DNA of 64,000 bases from Chitinophaga terrae (ex Kim and Jung 2007) (GCF_900107795.1 NZ_FNRL01000022.1:48113-112112), one strand, 5' to 3'. Shown: positions 26,426 through 35,993, counted from the stretch's first letter. Translations and numbers: made by a program. Notes: a model not told the origin generated them from the sequence alone.

Positions 26426-27862
26426 TTAAAAATTATGTATATATGATAACAGCAGACCTGTGGAGAAAAAAGTACCTTTTACATCATGCGAGATACCCAG
26501 CAATTGGTCGGAATCTTTAGGATTTTCGAAATTAACCGGCTGTGTATAGTTGGTTGTACGGCCATAACTTAGCAGCAGCCCGGCGCGGAGGTTAAACTTT
26601 TTTCTTCTGAAATTCCCGCCCAGTTGCGCATGGTAGACATCCCAGTTAATCACATAAGGCAACCGTCCATTATATTCTTCAGGAATGGAAGCGGCATAAC
26701 TGAAATCTGTGCGGAAAGAGCCATAAGCGGTGAAATTGGGATCTATATAATGGCTGAGGCCTAAAGCAAAGTTAATTACGCTCTTGTGTTCATTCCGGAA
26801 CTGCAGGTAACCGCGCGCTGAGAGATCAGGATTGCCGGTATCAGGCCGTATAAAAGACTCCTTCCTTGGAGTAATGATCTCGTAACTGTTCACTTTATGG
26901 AAATACTCCGCTGCTATATACACTTGTCCCTTGTTGTAGTCTATTGCGTATGCTCCCGCTATGCTGAATGGAAACTTATATGTTACCGGGAGGTTCTTTT
27001 GCCGGTCGTTTGCCATGATATTTAAAACAACGCTGTTACCGGCGCCTAACTGCAGGTTGGATATAGCCAGATCGCTTTGTACCGTGGCAACCCCTTTGAT
27101 TGATACCAGCGGAGAAGACAACAGCAACCCGAAATGGTGAGGGCCGGCATCGTAAGACAGGCCTGCTTTGAAACGGATGCCTATATGCGTATAAGAGGCC
27201 TCATAGGAGGAAGTAACGCTTGTAAACGGAGTTAATGCAATAGAATCAGTATTGATAAGCGCTCTTGACTTATAATCTTCTGAAAAGTCCTGGGAACGTA
27301 TGTGTCCTTCGACCGACAAACCCACAGCCAACCGCTCACTTAATTTCATAGCTGCACTTGCTGCGGCAATCGTCTGATTAACGCTGTTGTACGCAGCGTA
27401 TTGTCCAACGTAATATTCAGCGCCCGGGCTGTACGAATCGTCCAGTACATTCATCTGTTTATCCTGTCGTTGATTCACCTTGTAGCTGAGGCTCGGGTTG
27501 TGGATCAGCGCATAACCGATAGAAATGTTTTTTTTAAAGGCAACAGTGCCGGACACCATCTGGGGAACAATACGGAGCTTATTGCTTCTCAATGGTTTTT
27601 CACTGGCTATACCATCCGGTATATTGACATGTTCCCATTCATAAATATTCGCAGAGATGGAAACACCGGTCTTCGGCTTAATGGCCAGCAGAGCGGGATT
27701 ATAAAAGAACAACCCACTGTCGCGGTTATTGGCGATCACTGCTCCGGGGAATAAAAATCCGCCAGGCGAGAACCCTGATTCCCAGTAATGAGAGTCCTGT
27801 CCGTTTGCGTCATTCAGTATAAAAAATATGGATGTGAAAATGGCAAGTAGTTTTCCTTTCAT
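26426..27862 (-). CDS. Hypothetical outer-membrane beta-barrel protein
   Basis: The 478-residue protein has a signal peptide (cut near ANG/QD) and then FSPGGFLFPGAVIANNRDSGLFFYNPALLA, an N-terminal hatch-like pattern seen in FadL/PorV-type proteins (the NPA motif). The remainder alternates in short strands, with FKAGLSYDAGPHHFGLLLSSP and RAGLLLSYGRTT, ending in LLSYIHNF, an aromatic C-terminus usual for barrels. The substrate cannot be told. It is divergent from the AI-2E-type permease. Confidence 0.65.
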   Translation of the reverse strand: MKGKLLAIFTSIFFILNDANGQDSHYWESGFSPGGFLFPGAVIANNRDSGLFFYNPALLAIKPKTGVSISANIYEWEHVNIPDGIASEKPLRSNKLRIVPQMVSGTVAFKKNISIGYALIHNPSLSYKVNQRQDKQMNVLDDSYSPGAEYYVGQYAAYNSVNQTIAAASAAMKLSERLAVGLSVEGHIRSQDFSEDYKSRALINTDSIALTPFTSVTSSYEASYTHIGIRFKAGLSYDAGPHHFGLLLSSPLVSIKGVATVQSDLAISNLQLGAGNSVVLNIMANDRQKNLPVTYKFPFSIAGAYAIDYNKGQVYIAAEYFHKVNSYEIITPRKESFIRPDTGNPDLSARGYLQFRNEHKSVINFALGLSHYIDPNFTAYGSFRTDFSYAASIPEEYNGRLPYVINWDVYHAQLGGNFRRKKFNLRAGLLLSYGRTTNYTQPVNFENPKDSDQLLGISHDVKGTFFSTGLLLSYIHNF

Positions 27863-28004
27863 CTTTAATATTTGGTCAGCATTTTTGGTTTTCTTATCCA
27901 GCTATATACATATCGATGTTCAGGATATTGGGTTATTACAATTGAAAATAGCAAAAAGTTCGCTGCATATCATGCACCTTTTATGTTCGCCGACAAATAC
28001 TTAT

Positions 28005-28012
28005 TATATTTG
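28005..28012 (+). promoter_or_regulatory. Bacteroidota -7 promoter element (TATATTTG)
   Basis: TATATTTG matches TAnnTTTG exactly, with TATG 19 nt upstream as a weak -33. It would start a transcript with a leader of about 170 nt for the permease and AsmA-like genes. The rest of the 319-nt gap (27863-28181) shows only a possible small ORF. Confidence 0.5.
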
Positions 28013-28066
28013 TACCGATTGATAAGCATGTAAACCCTGCAATTGTTCACCTTATCGTATTGCCTT

Positions 28067-28195
28067 ATGTTCGAGTGGACCTTTTTCCTGATAATCTTCT
28101 CTCTTACAAATTTAATATCTTTCTCTAAACCGGTAAACCTTTTGGCTTCCGCTTTATTCCTTCAAACAATTGAGATACCATATGCGATATCCTGA
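28067..28195 (+). CDS. Possible small membrane peptide overlapping the permease start
   Basis: The 42-codon frame reads MFEWTFFLIIFSLTNLISF at its start: one hydrophobic helix. Its stop lies 14 nt inside the following permease gene in another frame, a geometry that permits translational coupling. There is no homology evidence, and it may be chance in an AT-rich leader. Confidence 0.25.
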   Translation: MFEWTFFLIIFSLTNLISFSKPVNLLASALFLQTIEIPYAIS

Positions 28196-29261
28196 CAGAC
28201 CTTTATCCCGCAGTATTCTGGAAACTGTTCTTGTATTACTGCTACTACTTGTATTACTGCTGGCATTATATGATGTGCTGAAGATTTTCTTTGGGGTGTT
28301 CACCTTTGCCCTGATCTTTTATGTGTCTATGCAGCAACCTTATGAACGGTTGGTACGCCTGCTTAAACAAAAGCGAAAACTGGCCTCGGTGGTCTATTCT
28401 GTTATACTTATCCTGATAGTAGCGTTACCGTTCGTTTATGCCATTGCGGCCCTCGGACGACATCTGAAAGATGTATTCTACCTGGTGGATAACATCAAGG
28501 CACACGGTCTGCCGGATCTGCCGGATACAGTTACAAACCAACCCTATATCGGGAGTCCTCTTTTAAGCTTCTGGCAACACTTGCAGGAAAACCCGAGGGA
28601 GGCGCTGATCGGCTATGAGCACCAGATGAAAACTGTTCTGCATCATATCCTTACTGGCGGGGCGGGCATTATAGGAGCTGCTGTACAGGTGATACTTGGC
28701 GTTATCATATCAGCGCTCCTGCTGGCGGGCGGCAATAAAGTGCTGCAACCGTTAAGGTCCACATTGCGGCACTTATTAGGGAAAAAAGATGGTTTGAGCC
28801 TGATGTATGCGTCTGCGCACGCCATCAGGGGAGTTTCCATTGGCGTTATGGGCACAGCATTCATTGCCGCCGTTATCTCGTGGATAGGTTTTGCCATTGC
28901 AGGCTTGCATTTTAAAGTATTACTGGCTGCCGTGGTATTCTTCCTGGTCTTGATACAAATAGGTCCTTTGATCCTATGGGCGCCGTTAGTGATCTGGGCG
29001 GCCGTGCAGGGCAACATAGGTACTGCCATATTCCTGGGCATTTACGGTGTAGCTGTACTGGTAATTGACGCTGTACTAAAACCAATACTGATAGCAAAGA
29101 GCGGCGGCAAGTTGCCGTTCCTGGTCTTGTTTTTAGGAGTAATCGGCGGAATGGCGGCGTGGGGATTTACCGGCATGTTTAAGGGCGCGATCATTATGGC
29201 AGTGTTTTATACTGTATTCACCTCATGGCTGGAAAAAAAGCAAAGCGTTTATTCCCAATGA
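28182..29261 (+). CDS. AI-2E/PerM-family transporter
   Basis: The 359-residue protein (ATG at 28182; a TTG four codons earlier is possible) has about seven membrane helices. It starts with the paired LETVLVLLLLLVLLLALYDVLK segment, has a soluble insert around 95-155, and ends with the family's packed helices (GVSIGVMGTAFIAAVISWIG, GPLILWAPLVIWA, AVLVIDAVLKPILIA). Members export small molecules, including autoinducer-2 in E. coli TqsA. The substrate is not predictable here. Its stop overlaps the next start as ATGA. Confidence 0.88.
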   Translation: MRYPDRPLSRSILETVLVLLLLLVLLLALYDVLKIFFGVFTFALIFYVSMQQPYERLVRLLKQKRKLASVVYSVILILIVALPFVYAIAALGRHLKDVFYLVDNIKAHGLPDLPDTVTNQPYIGSPLLSFWQHLQENPREALIGYEHQMKTVLHHILTGGAGIIGAAVQVILGVIISALLLAGGNKVLQPLRSTLRHLLGKKDGLSLMYASAHAIRGVSIGVMGTAFIAAVISWIGFAIAGLHFKVLLAAVVFFLVLIQIGPLILWAPLVIWAAVQGNIGTAIFLGIYGVAVLVIDAVLKPILIAKSGGKLPFLVLFLGVIGGMAAWGFTGMFKGAIIMAVFYTVFTSWLEKKQSVYSQ

Positions 29262-32200
29262 AAAGAAGATTCAGGCGATTTATCATATTTTTTTCAGGAG
29301 GTCTGCTGACCGTCGGAATACTGTTATACTACCTGACAGTAGTCCGGTTCAAGGATAGCCTCCGGTTTGTGATCCTTAAGGAAACACAAGGGAAGTATGC
29401 ATTTGAAGCAGGGCGGGCGGAATTGTCCCTCTGGCACAAAAGCATCGTCCTAAAGGAATCGGCTATACGCTGCGTAGATACTACCGGGTTAGACGCCCGT
29501 TATGATATACAAATCCCTGAAATGTACTTTTCCCTGGCTACCTGGAATGACCTCATCTTAAACAGGAAAATCGTGGTAGACAGCCTATCCCTCGTGAGAC
29601 CATCGTTTAAACTATATATTCACAAAAACAGGATAAGAAAGACAAACAGCGGTTTTCATACATCAAACATCCTCACTGTCCTGAATAAGACGCTGATACA
29701 TTTTAATGCCCACTCCTTTACATTGAAGGATGCCTCTTTCACATATAAACTGCTGAATAATGCGCCGCTGGAAATAAAAGATATTGACCTGTCCATCAAC
29801 AATTTCACAAAAGTGAACAATGAGGACAGCCATCTGCTGGGATCCGACAAGGTGGTGTTTTCACTGGGAAGGCAGCACTGGATATTGCCTGATGGAAAGA
29901 AAGAGATCAGTTTCGGGAAATTGCAATTTAACAGCCAGGGACAGCGTTTCGAGATCGATTCGTTTAAGTACGTGCAACCGGCTGCTGAGGGAAAAAGCGC
30001 GGTGACGGTATATGCGGATAAATTCCTGTTCAACTCCCAACATTTGCCTGCCGTTTATCAAAAGGAACAATTGCTGATAGATACCCTGGTCTGTGTCAAC
30101 CCGGTGCTTACTATTTCTTCCGGTTCCACAGGTGGCGGGAAAAGTATAAGCATAAACGCAAACACCCCCCTCTTCCGCCTGATCAATGTAAAATACATTG
30201 ATGTGGTGAACGCAGATCTGCAGATGCAAGGCAAAAAGATGGCCAGCAGTAATACCAACCTACGCATCTATAACCTGAATATTGATCCCGCGAAAGATCC
30301 CCAACTACGTACCGACAGTATCCGTTTGAACCTGCAAAAGATGGCTTTTATTTCAAAAGATAGCCTGTGGCAATTAGGTATAGAAGAATTCCGGCTGGAA
30401 AAAAATGGTGCATTGTTCAAAAATGTGACTTATGGCCCCACGCCTTACAACCACCAGGAAAAAGGCGTGATGTTCTCTGCACCGGCGCTTGCGTTGAAGA
30501 ACCTGGACATAGAAGCACTGATGAGGAAACGGTTACAGGCTACAGATGCCGAGTTATACCGCCCCGTGATAACCCTGTATGATAAAAGGCGGCGCCAGTT
30601 GGATACCGTACATACAGGGAAAATGAACCTTTTCTATCAAACGCTGCATGGTATCAGCCAACTGATACATGTTGAAAATTTCAGGATCAGCAACGGAGAG
30701 GTACATTTCCGGAAGAAAGGACCAAAATCTTTAGAATTGAACGTGGATAAGCTCAATGCTCATATACTTTTACATAAATTATTCCTGAGCGATTCGCTTG
30801 TGGATATTAAGCACGCTATTCCTGATCTGCGCATCGGCAAACTGGATCTTGGCCCCAAAGGCGCCAGGATAAAAATACGCAATTACCGGTTTGACGGAAC
30901 AAACCGCAGGAACTGGGGGAAAGAGCTGCAGATAGTACTCCCCAACGGCACAGTGCTGGAAGGCAGGGATATTTACTGGGAAGTGTTCGATTGGGACATT
31001 TATCAGAAAACAAAAGATATACAGGTCAATTACCTGAAACTGGGCAACCTGCTGGTCCACTTGAAACGTGGCAACCACGAACCCCGCAGCCAAGCATCTC
31101 ACAAACCCCTTCCCGTTATTCGCATATTCAGACTGGAGCTGGATCAACTGGAGCTGGAAAGCGACAACCTGCAATTAAAAGGGCGGTATTTTCTGGCTAA
31201 TAACATCAGCACTGGTAAACATACTTTTATTTGGGACAGGCTGGATGCCGATCTTTATGATATCCGGGTTAAGAACAAAGTATTGAACGCTGATGTAAGG
31301 GAAGTACGCTTCAGCAATTACCGGGAAAGCATTATCAGGGATGCTGACCTGGCTTTATCCGGCAAGGGAGAGCAAACAAGGGCTCATTTTCCGCTACTCA
31401 GGGTCAACGTTCCTTTACATTCCACTGATCTTTCCCAATTATCTATTCCATCGCTAAGCGCTGCAGATGCAAATCTGGAGCTATATAAAACATCAGGCAC
31501 AGATACGCTTTCGGCATCGGCAAAGCTGATGTTTGAAGCGAAAGACCTGCATCCATTAAAAGACAAGAGTACGCTGCTCACGTACAAGTCGGTAGACCTG
31601 GGCCTGCGAAATGCCCGGGTAAAGAAAAATGATATAGCAATGGAACTTCCTTTTGCGGGGTTAGAGCTGAATGAAGGCCGCCTGCAGAAGGATAACCTGA
31701 ACAAGATATCTCTTGCATCGGCCGTGGATCTTACCTGGAAAGACGCTTCTTTAAATTTCAGAAAGGACAGCAGCTCACTGGCAGTAAACAGTTTCACAGG
31801 CGGTTTGCATATCCCTTCTTTTCTTTCTTCAACATTAGCATTAAAGGGAAGCTGGAAACAGTTACTCGACAAAGTAAGCGTCACAAACGGGCGTGCAGTC
31901 TATCAAAACAGGAAGATCGATGTTAGTGTGGAGAACACGAACTGGGACCCCGCAACGAAGACATTGCGGCTGGGATCAGTTAAATTCAACCCCGCACGGA
32001 ACCGGGAAGAAACTTTCAGCACATCCAAATGGCAAAGTGATTACATTAGTTTTAGAGGAGCGGCAATCACTATAGCCGGCATAAATCCCGGGAGTGGTCC
32101 GGGTGATTCGTTACTCCATATCCGTAAGCTAACCCTGGACAGTGTTATGTTGGATGTGTCGAGGGACAAGCGCCTGCCTTTTCAGCATGGCATTGAGAAA

Positions 32201-32932
32201 CCAATGCCCACCAGGTTGATCCGCAACCTGCCTGTTCCCTTGTTGGCAGACACGATTGCATTGACCAACAGCAGTGTTGCTTATCATGAGATCACTGCCA
32301 AATCCGGTCAATGGTCTACCATCCCTTTGCATGCCATTAACGGCTCCGTGTTGCATATAAACAGCCGGGAAAGCGGGCCGGACTCGCTGCGTGTAACTGC
32401 TGCCGGGCGGCTGTTTAATGGGCAGATACAGGAGTTGGCTTATGCCGAATCATACAGTGACAGCCTTTCTTCCTTTACCGCAGGCCTTCGTCTTTTGCCT
32501 CTTGACCTGGCCGCGCTTGGGCGTATGGCTATGCCGAATGGCGCCATTCGAATCACCAGCGGCGCTACCGACACCATATACAGCAGGTGGTTTGGAAACA
32601 AATACGCCGCTTATGGAAGCATGCATTTCTTTTACCGGAACCTGCGTATAAAGATCAGCAGCAAAAAGCACCCCGACAGGGTTGGAATTTTATCCGCAAT
32701 CGAAACCTGGCTGGCCAATCTTATTTTACCGGGAAACAAGCAAAAGCCTTCGCTCATTTATTTTGAAAGAGATAGGGAGAGATTTGTATTCAATTACTGG
32801 ATCAAGACGCAGACAAGAGGCATACTGTCTACTATTGGCATTAAGAGCAACAGGGCATACCGGAAGCAATACCGGCGCAAACAGGAACAGTACTCGTTGC
32901 CGAAAGAGGGTGCATTTAACAGCCTGCCATAA
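29258..32932 (+). CDS. Large AsmA/TamB-like membrane-anchored protein
   Basis: From the ATG at 29258 (overlapping the permease stop) the protein has 1224 residues; an upstream in-frame ATG at 29225 would add 11. It has one N-terminal membrane anchor (FIIFFSGGLLTVGILLYYLTVV) and then a very long region of repeated beta strands with LDKLNAHI, GKLDLGPKGARIKIRNY and VDSLSLVRPSFKLYIHK segments, as in AsmA-like bridge proteins. The C-terminus is basic. Such proteins are proposed to bridge the inner and outer membranes for lipid transfer. Assignment is by architecture only. Coupling to a PerM-type permease suggests a joint export role. Confidence 0.6.
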   Translation: MKRRFRRFIIFFSGGLLTVGILLYYLTVVRFKDSLRFVILKETQGKYAFEAGRAELSLWHKSIVLKESAIRCVDTTGLDARYDIQIPEMYFSLATWNDLILNRKIVVDSLSLVRPSFKLYIHKNRIRKTNSGFHTSNILTVLNKTLIHFNAHSFTLKDASFTYKLLNNAPLEIKDIDLSINNFTKVNNEDSHLLGSDKVVFSLGRQHWILPDGKKEISFGKLQFNSQGQRFEIDSFKYVQPAAEGKSAVTVYADKFLFNSQHLPAVYQKEQLLIDTLVCVNPVLTISSGSTGGGKSISINANTPLFRLINVKYIDVVNADLQMQGKKMASSNTNLRIYNLNIDPAKDPQLRTDSIRLNLQKMAFISKDSLWQLGIEEFRLEKNGALFKNVTYGPTPYNHQEKGVMFSAPALALKNLDIEALMRKRLQATDAELYRPVITLYDKRRRQLDTVHTGKMNLFYQTLHGISQLIHVENFRISNGEVHFRKKGPKSLELNVDKLNAHILLHKLFLSDSLVDIKHAIPDLRIGKLDLGPKGARIKIRNYRFDGTNRRNWGKELQIVLPNGTVLEGRDIYWEVFDWDIYQKTKDIQVNYLKLGNLLVHLKRGNHEPRSQASHKPLPVIRIFRLELDQLELESDNLQLKGRYFLANNISTGKHTFIWDRLDADLYDIRVKNKVLNADVREVRFSNYRESIIRDADLALSGKGEQTRAHFPLLRVNVPLHSTDLSQLSIPSLSAADANLELYKTSGTDTLSASAKLMFEAKDLHPLKDKSTLLTYKSVDLGLRNARVKKNDIAMELPFAGLELNEGRLQKDNLNKISLASAVDLTWKDASLNFRKDSSSLAVNSFTGGLHIPSFLSSTLALKGSWKQLLDKVSVTNGRAVYQNRKIDVSVENTNWDPATKTLRLGSVKFNPARNREETFSTSKWQSDYISFRGAAITIAGINPGSGPGDSLLHIRKLTLDSVMLDVSRDKRLPFQHGIEKPMPTRLIRNLPVPLLADTIALTNSSVAYHEITAKSGQWSTIPLHAINGSVLHINSRESGPDSLRVTAAGRLFNGQIQELAYAESYSDSLSSFTAGLRLLPLDLAALGRMAMPNGAIRITSGATDTIYSRWFGNKYAAYGSMHFFYRNLRIKISSKKHPDRVGILSAIETWLANLILPGNKQKPSLIYFERDRERFVFNYWIKTQTRGILSTIGIKSNRAYRKQYRRKQEQYSLPKEGAFNSLP

Positions 32933-32994
32933 GAAATTCTTAGGTTATAGCTTTTAAACCTGTAAACTTCAAAATAAGACTTGAAGCAAAAAGT

Positions 32995-33030
32995 AAAAAG
33001 GTTGATTCATTTACTGAACCAACCTTTTTA
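32995..33030. terminator. Bidirectional intrinsic terminator
   Basis: AAAAAGGTTGATTCA pairs with TGAACCAACCTTTTT around a short loop. A and T tracts on both sides let it stop the AsmA-like gene on the plus strand and the tRNA-Arg on the minus strand. Confidence 0.85.
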
Positions 33031-33048
33031 CAAGTTTTTAATATTTTG

Positions 33049-33122
33049 TGACCCTGTCAGGATTCAAACCTGAAACCTTTTGATCCGTAGTCAAATGCTC
33101 TATTCAGTTGAGCTACAAGGCC
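33049..33122 (-). tRNA. tRNA-Arg (ACG), copy 1
   Basis: The 74-nt minus-strand sequence GGCCTTGTAGCTCAACTGAA... folds as a cloverleaf. The acceptor stem is GGCCTTG with CAGGGTC, the D arm AGCTCAACTGAATAGAGC, the anticodon loop CTACGGA (anticodon ACG, read as ICG) and the T arm CAGGTTTGAATCCTG. CCA is not encoded. It is identical to the copy at 39502 and differs in stem bases from that at 53205. Confidence 0.95.
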
Positions 33123-33142
33123 ATTTCCGTGTCAACGGGATG

Positions 33143-33173
33143 CAAATGTAGGATTAGTTTTTTAATTCACAAA
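33143..33173 (-). promoter_or_regulatory. tRNA-Arg copy 1 promoter (TTTG-N19-TACATTTG)
   Basis: On the minus strand TTTG, 19 nt, then TACATTTG: a full match to the Bacteroidota -33/-7 consensus, 20 nt before the mature tRNA 5' end. Confidence 0.8.
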
Positions 33174-33335
33174 TTTTTTTAAAAAATTATTTAGTTGATT
33201 GATTGACTGCGTTTAATAATGCCTGTGTTTGCCAAACCCTCGCAAATAAATTGAGCCGGATAACAAAACACTTTGAGCTATGCAACAAAATGATTCTGCT
33301 GCAGCTGGCGGAAATTTGTGGAAAGCAAAAGAGAT

Positions 33336-34751
33336 ATGAAAACGATCAATCACATTTACATCAACGGAGCATTTGTAACTCCGCATGGCACAGAAAAATT
33401 CGGGCTCTATAATCCCACAACGAACGAAAAGATAGGAGAAATTGCATTGGGAGATGAAACAGATACCCGCCAGGCTATTGAAGCTGCGAAGGAGGCTTTT
33501 AAGAGCTTCTCCAAAACTACCAAAGCTGAACGTATTGCATACCTGCACCAGCTGAACAAAGCGGTAGCAAAAAGAAGACAGGAGCTGATCGACACCATGG
33601 TGCTTGAATATGGCGGCACCCTTCAGTTCTGCACTGCCAGCGTGAACATGGCAATCAACAGTTTCCTTGAAATGGTAAAAACACTGGAAAAATTCGATTT
33701 TGAGCAACAGGTCGGCCAATCGCTTGTTCGTATGGAGCCCGTGGGTGTGGCAGGTATCATCACTCCATGGAATGCCAGCAACAGTTTTATCTGCAATAAA
33801 CTGGCTACGGCTATCGCTGCCGGATGTACCGCTGTGATCAAGCCAAGTGAAATGAGCGGACTTCAAACCCAGCTGCTCACAGAAGCGCTGCATGAAGCAG
33901 GATTGCCCCAGGGCGTGTTCAACATTGTTAATGGCCTGGGAAGCGTGGTCGGAAATGAGATCACCCGTAACCCCGGCATAGCAAAGATCTCCTTCACCGG
34001 GTCTACCATCACCGGTAAAACAATTGCCAGGGGCGCGGTAGATACCATGAAACGGGTGACCCTGGAACTGGGCGGCAAGTCTCCCAACCTGATCCTCGAC
34101 GACGCCAACCTCGAAGAAGTAATACCTGCCGCAGTATTCGGCGCATATATGAACAGCGGCCAGGCATGTATCGCTCCTACCCGCCTGCTGGTGCCCGAAA
34201 GCAGGCTGGATGAAGTGAACCGGATTGCGAAAGCGGCGGCAGGAAAAGTTAAAGTAGGCAACCCACAGGCAGCCGATACAAATGTTGGCCCTCTTGTTAG
34301 CGCAAAACAATACGACAGGGTACAAAGCTATATACAGCTCGGCGAAGCAGAAGGGGCTACTCTGCTGGCAGGTGGTTTAGGAAAGCCTGATGGACTGGAA
34401 AATGGTAACTTCGTAAAAGCGACTATCTTTACCAATGTGCGCAATGATATGCGTATTGCGCAGGAAGAAATTTTCGGCCCGGTATTATCCATCATCCCGT
34501 ATAAAGATGAGGAAGAGGCGATCGCCATTGCCAACGATACCAGTTACGGCCTGGCAGCTTATATCAGCAGTCGTGATACTGAGAGGGCCGGAAGAATTGC
34601 AGCAAGAATTGACGCAGGAAGGGTTTGTATCAATGGCTTCTCTCACGACCCGCAGGCTCCTTTCGGAGGCTTTAACCAATCAGGGATCGGCAGGGAGTAT
34701 GGCGTATTCGGACTGGAGGCTTACCTCGAACCTAAAACAATCCTTCAATAG
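33336..34751 (+). CDS. NAD(P)-dependent aldehyde dehydrogenase
   Basis: From the ATG at 33336 the protein has 471 residues (a GTG six codons earlier is less likely). It has the ALDH landmarks: PWNASNSFICNKLATAIAAGCTAVIKPSE, the FTGSTITGK nucleotide loop, the general base Glu244 in LELGGKSPN, the nucleophile Cys278 in NSGQACIAP and EEIFGPVLSI near 390. It oxidises an aldehyde to an acid in the cytoplasm; substrate unknown. The AraC-type gene just downstream may regulate it. A hairpin with a T tract separates them. Confidence 0.93.
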   Translation: MKTINHIYINGAFVTPHGTEKFGLYNPTTNEKIGEIALGDETDTRQAIEAAKEAFKSFSKTTKAERIAYLHQLNKAVAKRRQELIDTMVLEYGGTLQFCTASVNMAINSFLEMVKTLEKFDFEQQVGQSLVRMEPVGVAGIITPWNASNSFICNKLATAIAAGCTAVIKPSEMSGLQTQLLTEALHEAGLPQGVFNIVNGLGSVVGNEITRNPGIAKISFTGSTITGKTIARGAVDTMKRVTLELGGKSPNLILDDANLEEVIPAAVFGAYMNSGQACIAPTRLLVPESRLDEVNRIAKAAAGKVKVGNPQAADTNVGPLVSAKQYDRVQSYIQLGEAEGATLLAGGLGKPDGLENGNFVKATIFTNVRNDMRIAQEEIFGPVLSIIPYKDEEEAIAIANDTSYGLAAYISSRDTERAGRIAARIDAGRVCINGFSHDPQAPFGGFNQSGIGREYGVFGLEAYLEPKTILQ

Positions 34752-34760
34752 ATCAACAAC

Positions 34761-34796
34761 AGGACTATAGGCCCGGTAAAGGCATATAGTCCTTTT
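34761..34796 (+). terminator. Intrinsic terminator after the aldehyde dehydrogenase
   Basis: GGACTATA (34762) pairs with TATAGTCC (34785), followed by TTTTAAAA. It would end the ALDH mRNA before the AraC gene. Confidence 0.65.
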
Positions 34797-34807
34797 AAAA
34801 AACTATT

Positions 34808-35623
34808 ATGGCCGATTCAACAACAGGTATGTCAAAGATTCTTTACCGCTGCTACGAAACACGGAGCCGGGAGGGCGAACAGTTTATACAGGATCACGCG
34901 TTCAGTTTCCAAATTGCCGGCACTTCTACCCTTTTCGACGGGAAGAAATCGTACGTGGCCAAAGAGGGGGATTTCAGGTTGATAAGAAGGAACCGGCTAG
35001 CGAAATTCAACAAGCAGCCGCCTGAAAACGGGGAGTTCAAGTCTATATCCGTATTGCTGGATCAACAGACCCTGCATGCTCTCAGCAGCGAGCTGAACCT
35101 GCATGCAGAAAAGAGTTTCAGCTCCAATGATGTCACTATCCCCTTAAAGAGCCATCCGCTTTATACCAGCTTTATCGATTCCCTGTGGGTTTACCTGCAA
35201 TTACCGGAAGAAGAACAGGCAAGGCTGATGGAAAGTAAAGTGAGGGAAATTGTACAGTTGTTGTTGCTGCTTAACCCTGAAACGAGAGATATCCTTTTTG
35301 ATTTTAGTCAACCTGGTAAAATAGACCTGGAAGCGTTTATGGAGAAGAACTTCCATTTTAACGTATCGCTGGACCGCTTTGCTTACCTCACCGGCAGAAG
35401 CCTGGCCACCTTCAAACGGGACTTCCAGAAAATATTCAATACCTCGCCCAGGCACTGGCTGCAGCAACGGCGTTTAAGGGAAGCGCACCTGTTATTGAAA
35501 GAGCGGCGTATACCCGTTTCCGATGTATACATTGAAGTCGGATTTGAAAACCTTTCGCATTTTTCCTTTGCGTTTAAAAAAGAGTATGGGTACGCGCCTA
35601 CGGAGTTGCTTAAAACAGCATAA
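34808..35623 (+). CDS. AraC-family transcriptional regulator
   Basis: The 271-residue protein has an N-terminal cupin-like domain (about 10-140) with DHAFSFQIAGTSTLFDG, and a C-terminal AraC domain with two helix-turn-helices: VSLDRFAYLTGRSLATFKRDF and VSDVYIEVGFENLSHFSFAFKKEYG, ending YAPTELL. It lies downstream of the ALDH gene, its probable target. The ligand is unknown. Confidence 0.9.
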   Translation: MADSTTGMSKILYRCYETRSREGEQFIQDHAFSFQIAGTSTLFDGKKSYVAKEGDFRLIRRNRLAKFNKQPPENGEFKSISVLLDQQTLHALSSELNLHAEKSFSSNDVTIPLKSHPLYTSFIDSLWVYLQLPEEEQARLMESKVREIVQLLLLLNPETRDILFDFSQPGKIDLEAFMEKNFHFNVSLDRFAYLTGRSLATFKRDFQKIFNTSPRHWLQQRRLREAHLLLKERRIPVSDVYIEVGFENLSHFSFAFKKEYGYAPTELLKTA

Positions 35624-35636
35624 CGGCAACCGCCTG

Positions 35637-35668
35637 TTTGTTTTATTGGGATAAACCACGTATCTTTG
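35637..35668 (+). promoter_or_regulatory. Promoter of the EF-G leader array (TTTG-N20-TATCTTTG)
   Basis: TTTG at 35637, a 20-nt spacer and TATCTTTG at 35661 match the Bacteroidota consensus. Transcription would start about 30 nt before leader peptide 1. Confidence 0.7.
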
Positions 35669-35702
35669 CGGCGCAATAAATAAAAAATCTATTGCAGACA
35701 TT

Positions 35703-35822
35703 ATGAAAACTAATCTCATTCACTTCCAGGGCGGTTATGCAACCACAGTTATCAGAGCGGTAATTGCAAGTACCCGCATCGTCTTAATTTCAGACGGGGA
35801 GGCAGATGTATATCGGATATGA
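35703..35822 (+). CDS. Leader peptide 1 of the EF-G attenuator array
   Basis: A 39-residue frame runs from the ATG at 35703 to TGA. The middle reads TTVIRAVIASTRIVLIS, rich in Thr, Val and Ile, like attenuation leaders of branched-chain amino-acid operons. Inside it CCC...CGTCT (35773-35784) can pair with AGACGGGG (35792-35799), and GGGGAGGC (35796-35803) can pair with GCCTCTTC (35857-35864) of the terminator, giving the antiterminator geometry. The product itself probably has no other role. It is too short for usual gene callers. Confidence 0.6.
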   Translation: MKTNLIHFQGGYATTVIRAVIASTRIVLISDGEADVYRI

Positions 35823-35852
35823 GGTTATTCAATTAACTCCTGAAATTCTTTC

Positions 35853-35885
35853 AAGGGCCTCTTCATCCGAAGGGGCCTTTTTATT
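35853..35885 (+). terminator. Attenuator terminator 1
   Basis: AAGGGCCTCTTC, loop ATCC, then GAAGGGGCCTTT and a T-rich tail (TTTTTATTT). It lies 30 nt after leader peptide 1 and before leader peptide 2. Confidence 0.85.
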
Positions 35886-35930
35886 TGCTTCCCCTACCCC
35901 GGCAAATAGTAAACGAATATTTAAATCATT

Positions 35931-35993
35931 ATGAAAATGCAACAACAGGTTATTAAAACTTTGATCATTTCAATTACTCGGCAAGTCCGGTGA
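35931..35993 (+). CDS. Leader peptide 2 of the EF-G attenuator array
   Basis: A 20-residue frame from the ATG at 35931 reads MKMQQQVIKTLIISITRQVR. VIKTLIISITRQV aligns with VIRAVIASTRIV of leader peptide 1, so the two modules look homologous by duplication. GGTGATG (35989-35995), at its stop codon, is exactly complementary to CATCACC (36028-36034) in the second terminator. This fits ribosome-dependent attenuation. Confidence 0.55.
   Translation: MKMQQQVIKTLIISITRQVR

Noticed and set aside
33213..34325. A 370-residue open frame opposite the aldehyde dehydrogenase
   Set aside because: It lies fully antisense to a convincing ALDH gene with conserved Glu244 and Cys278, and its translation is low in family-like motifs and rich in Cys, His and Phe.
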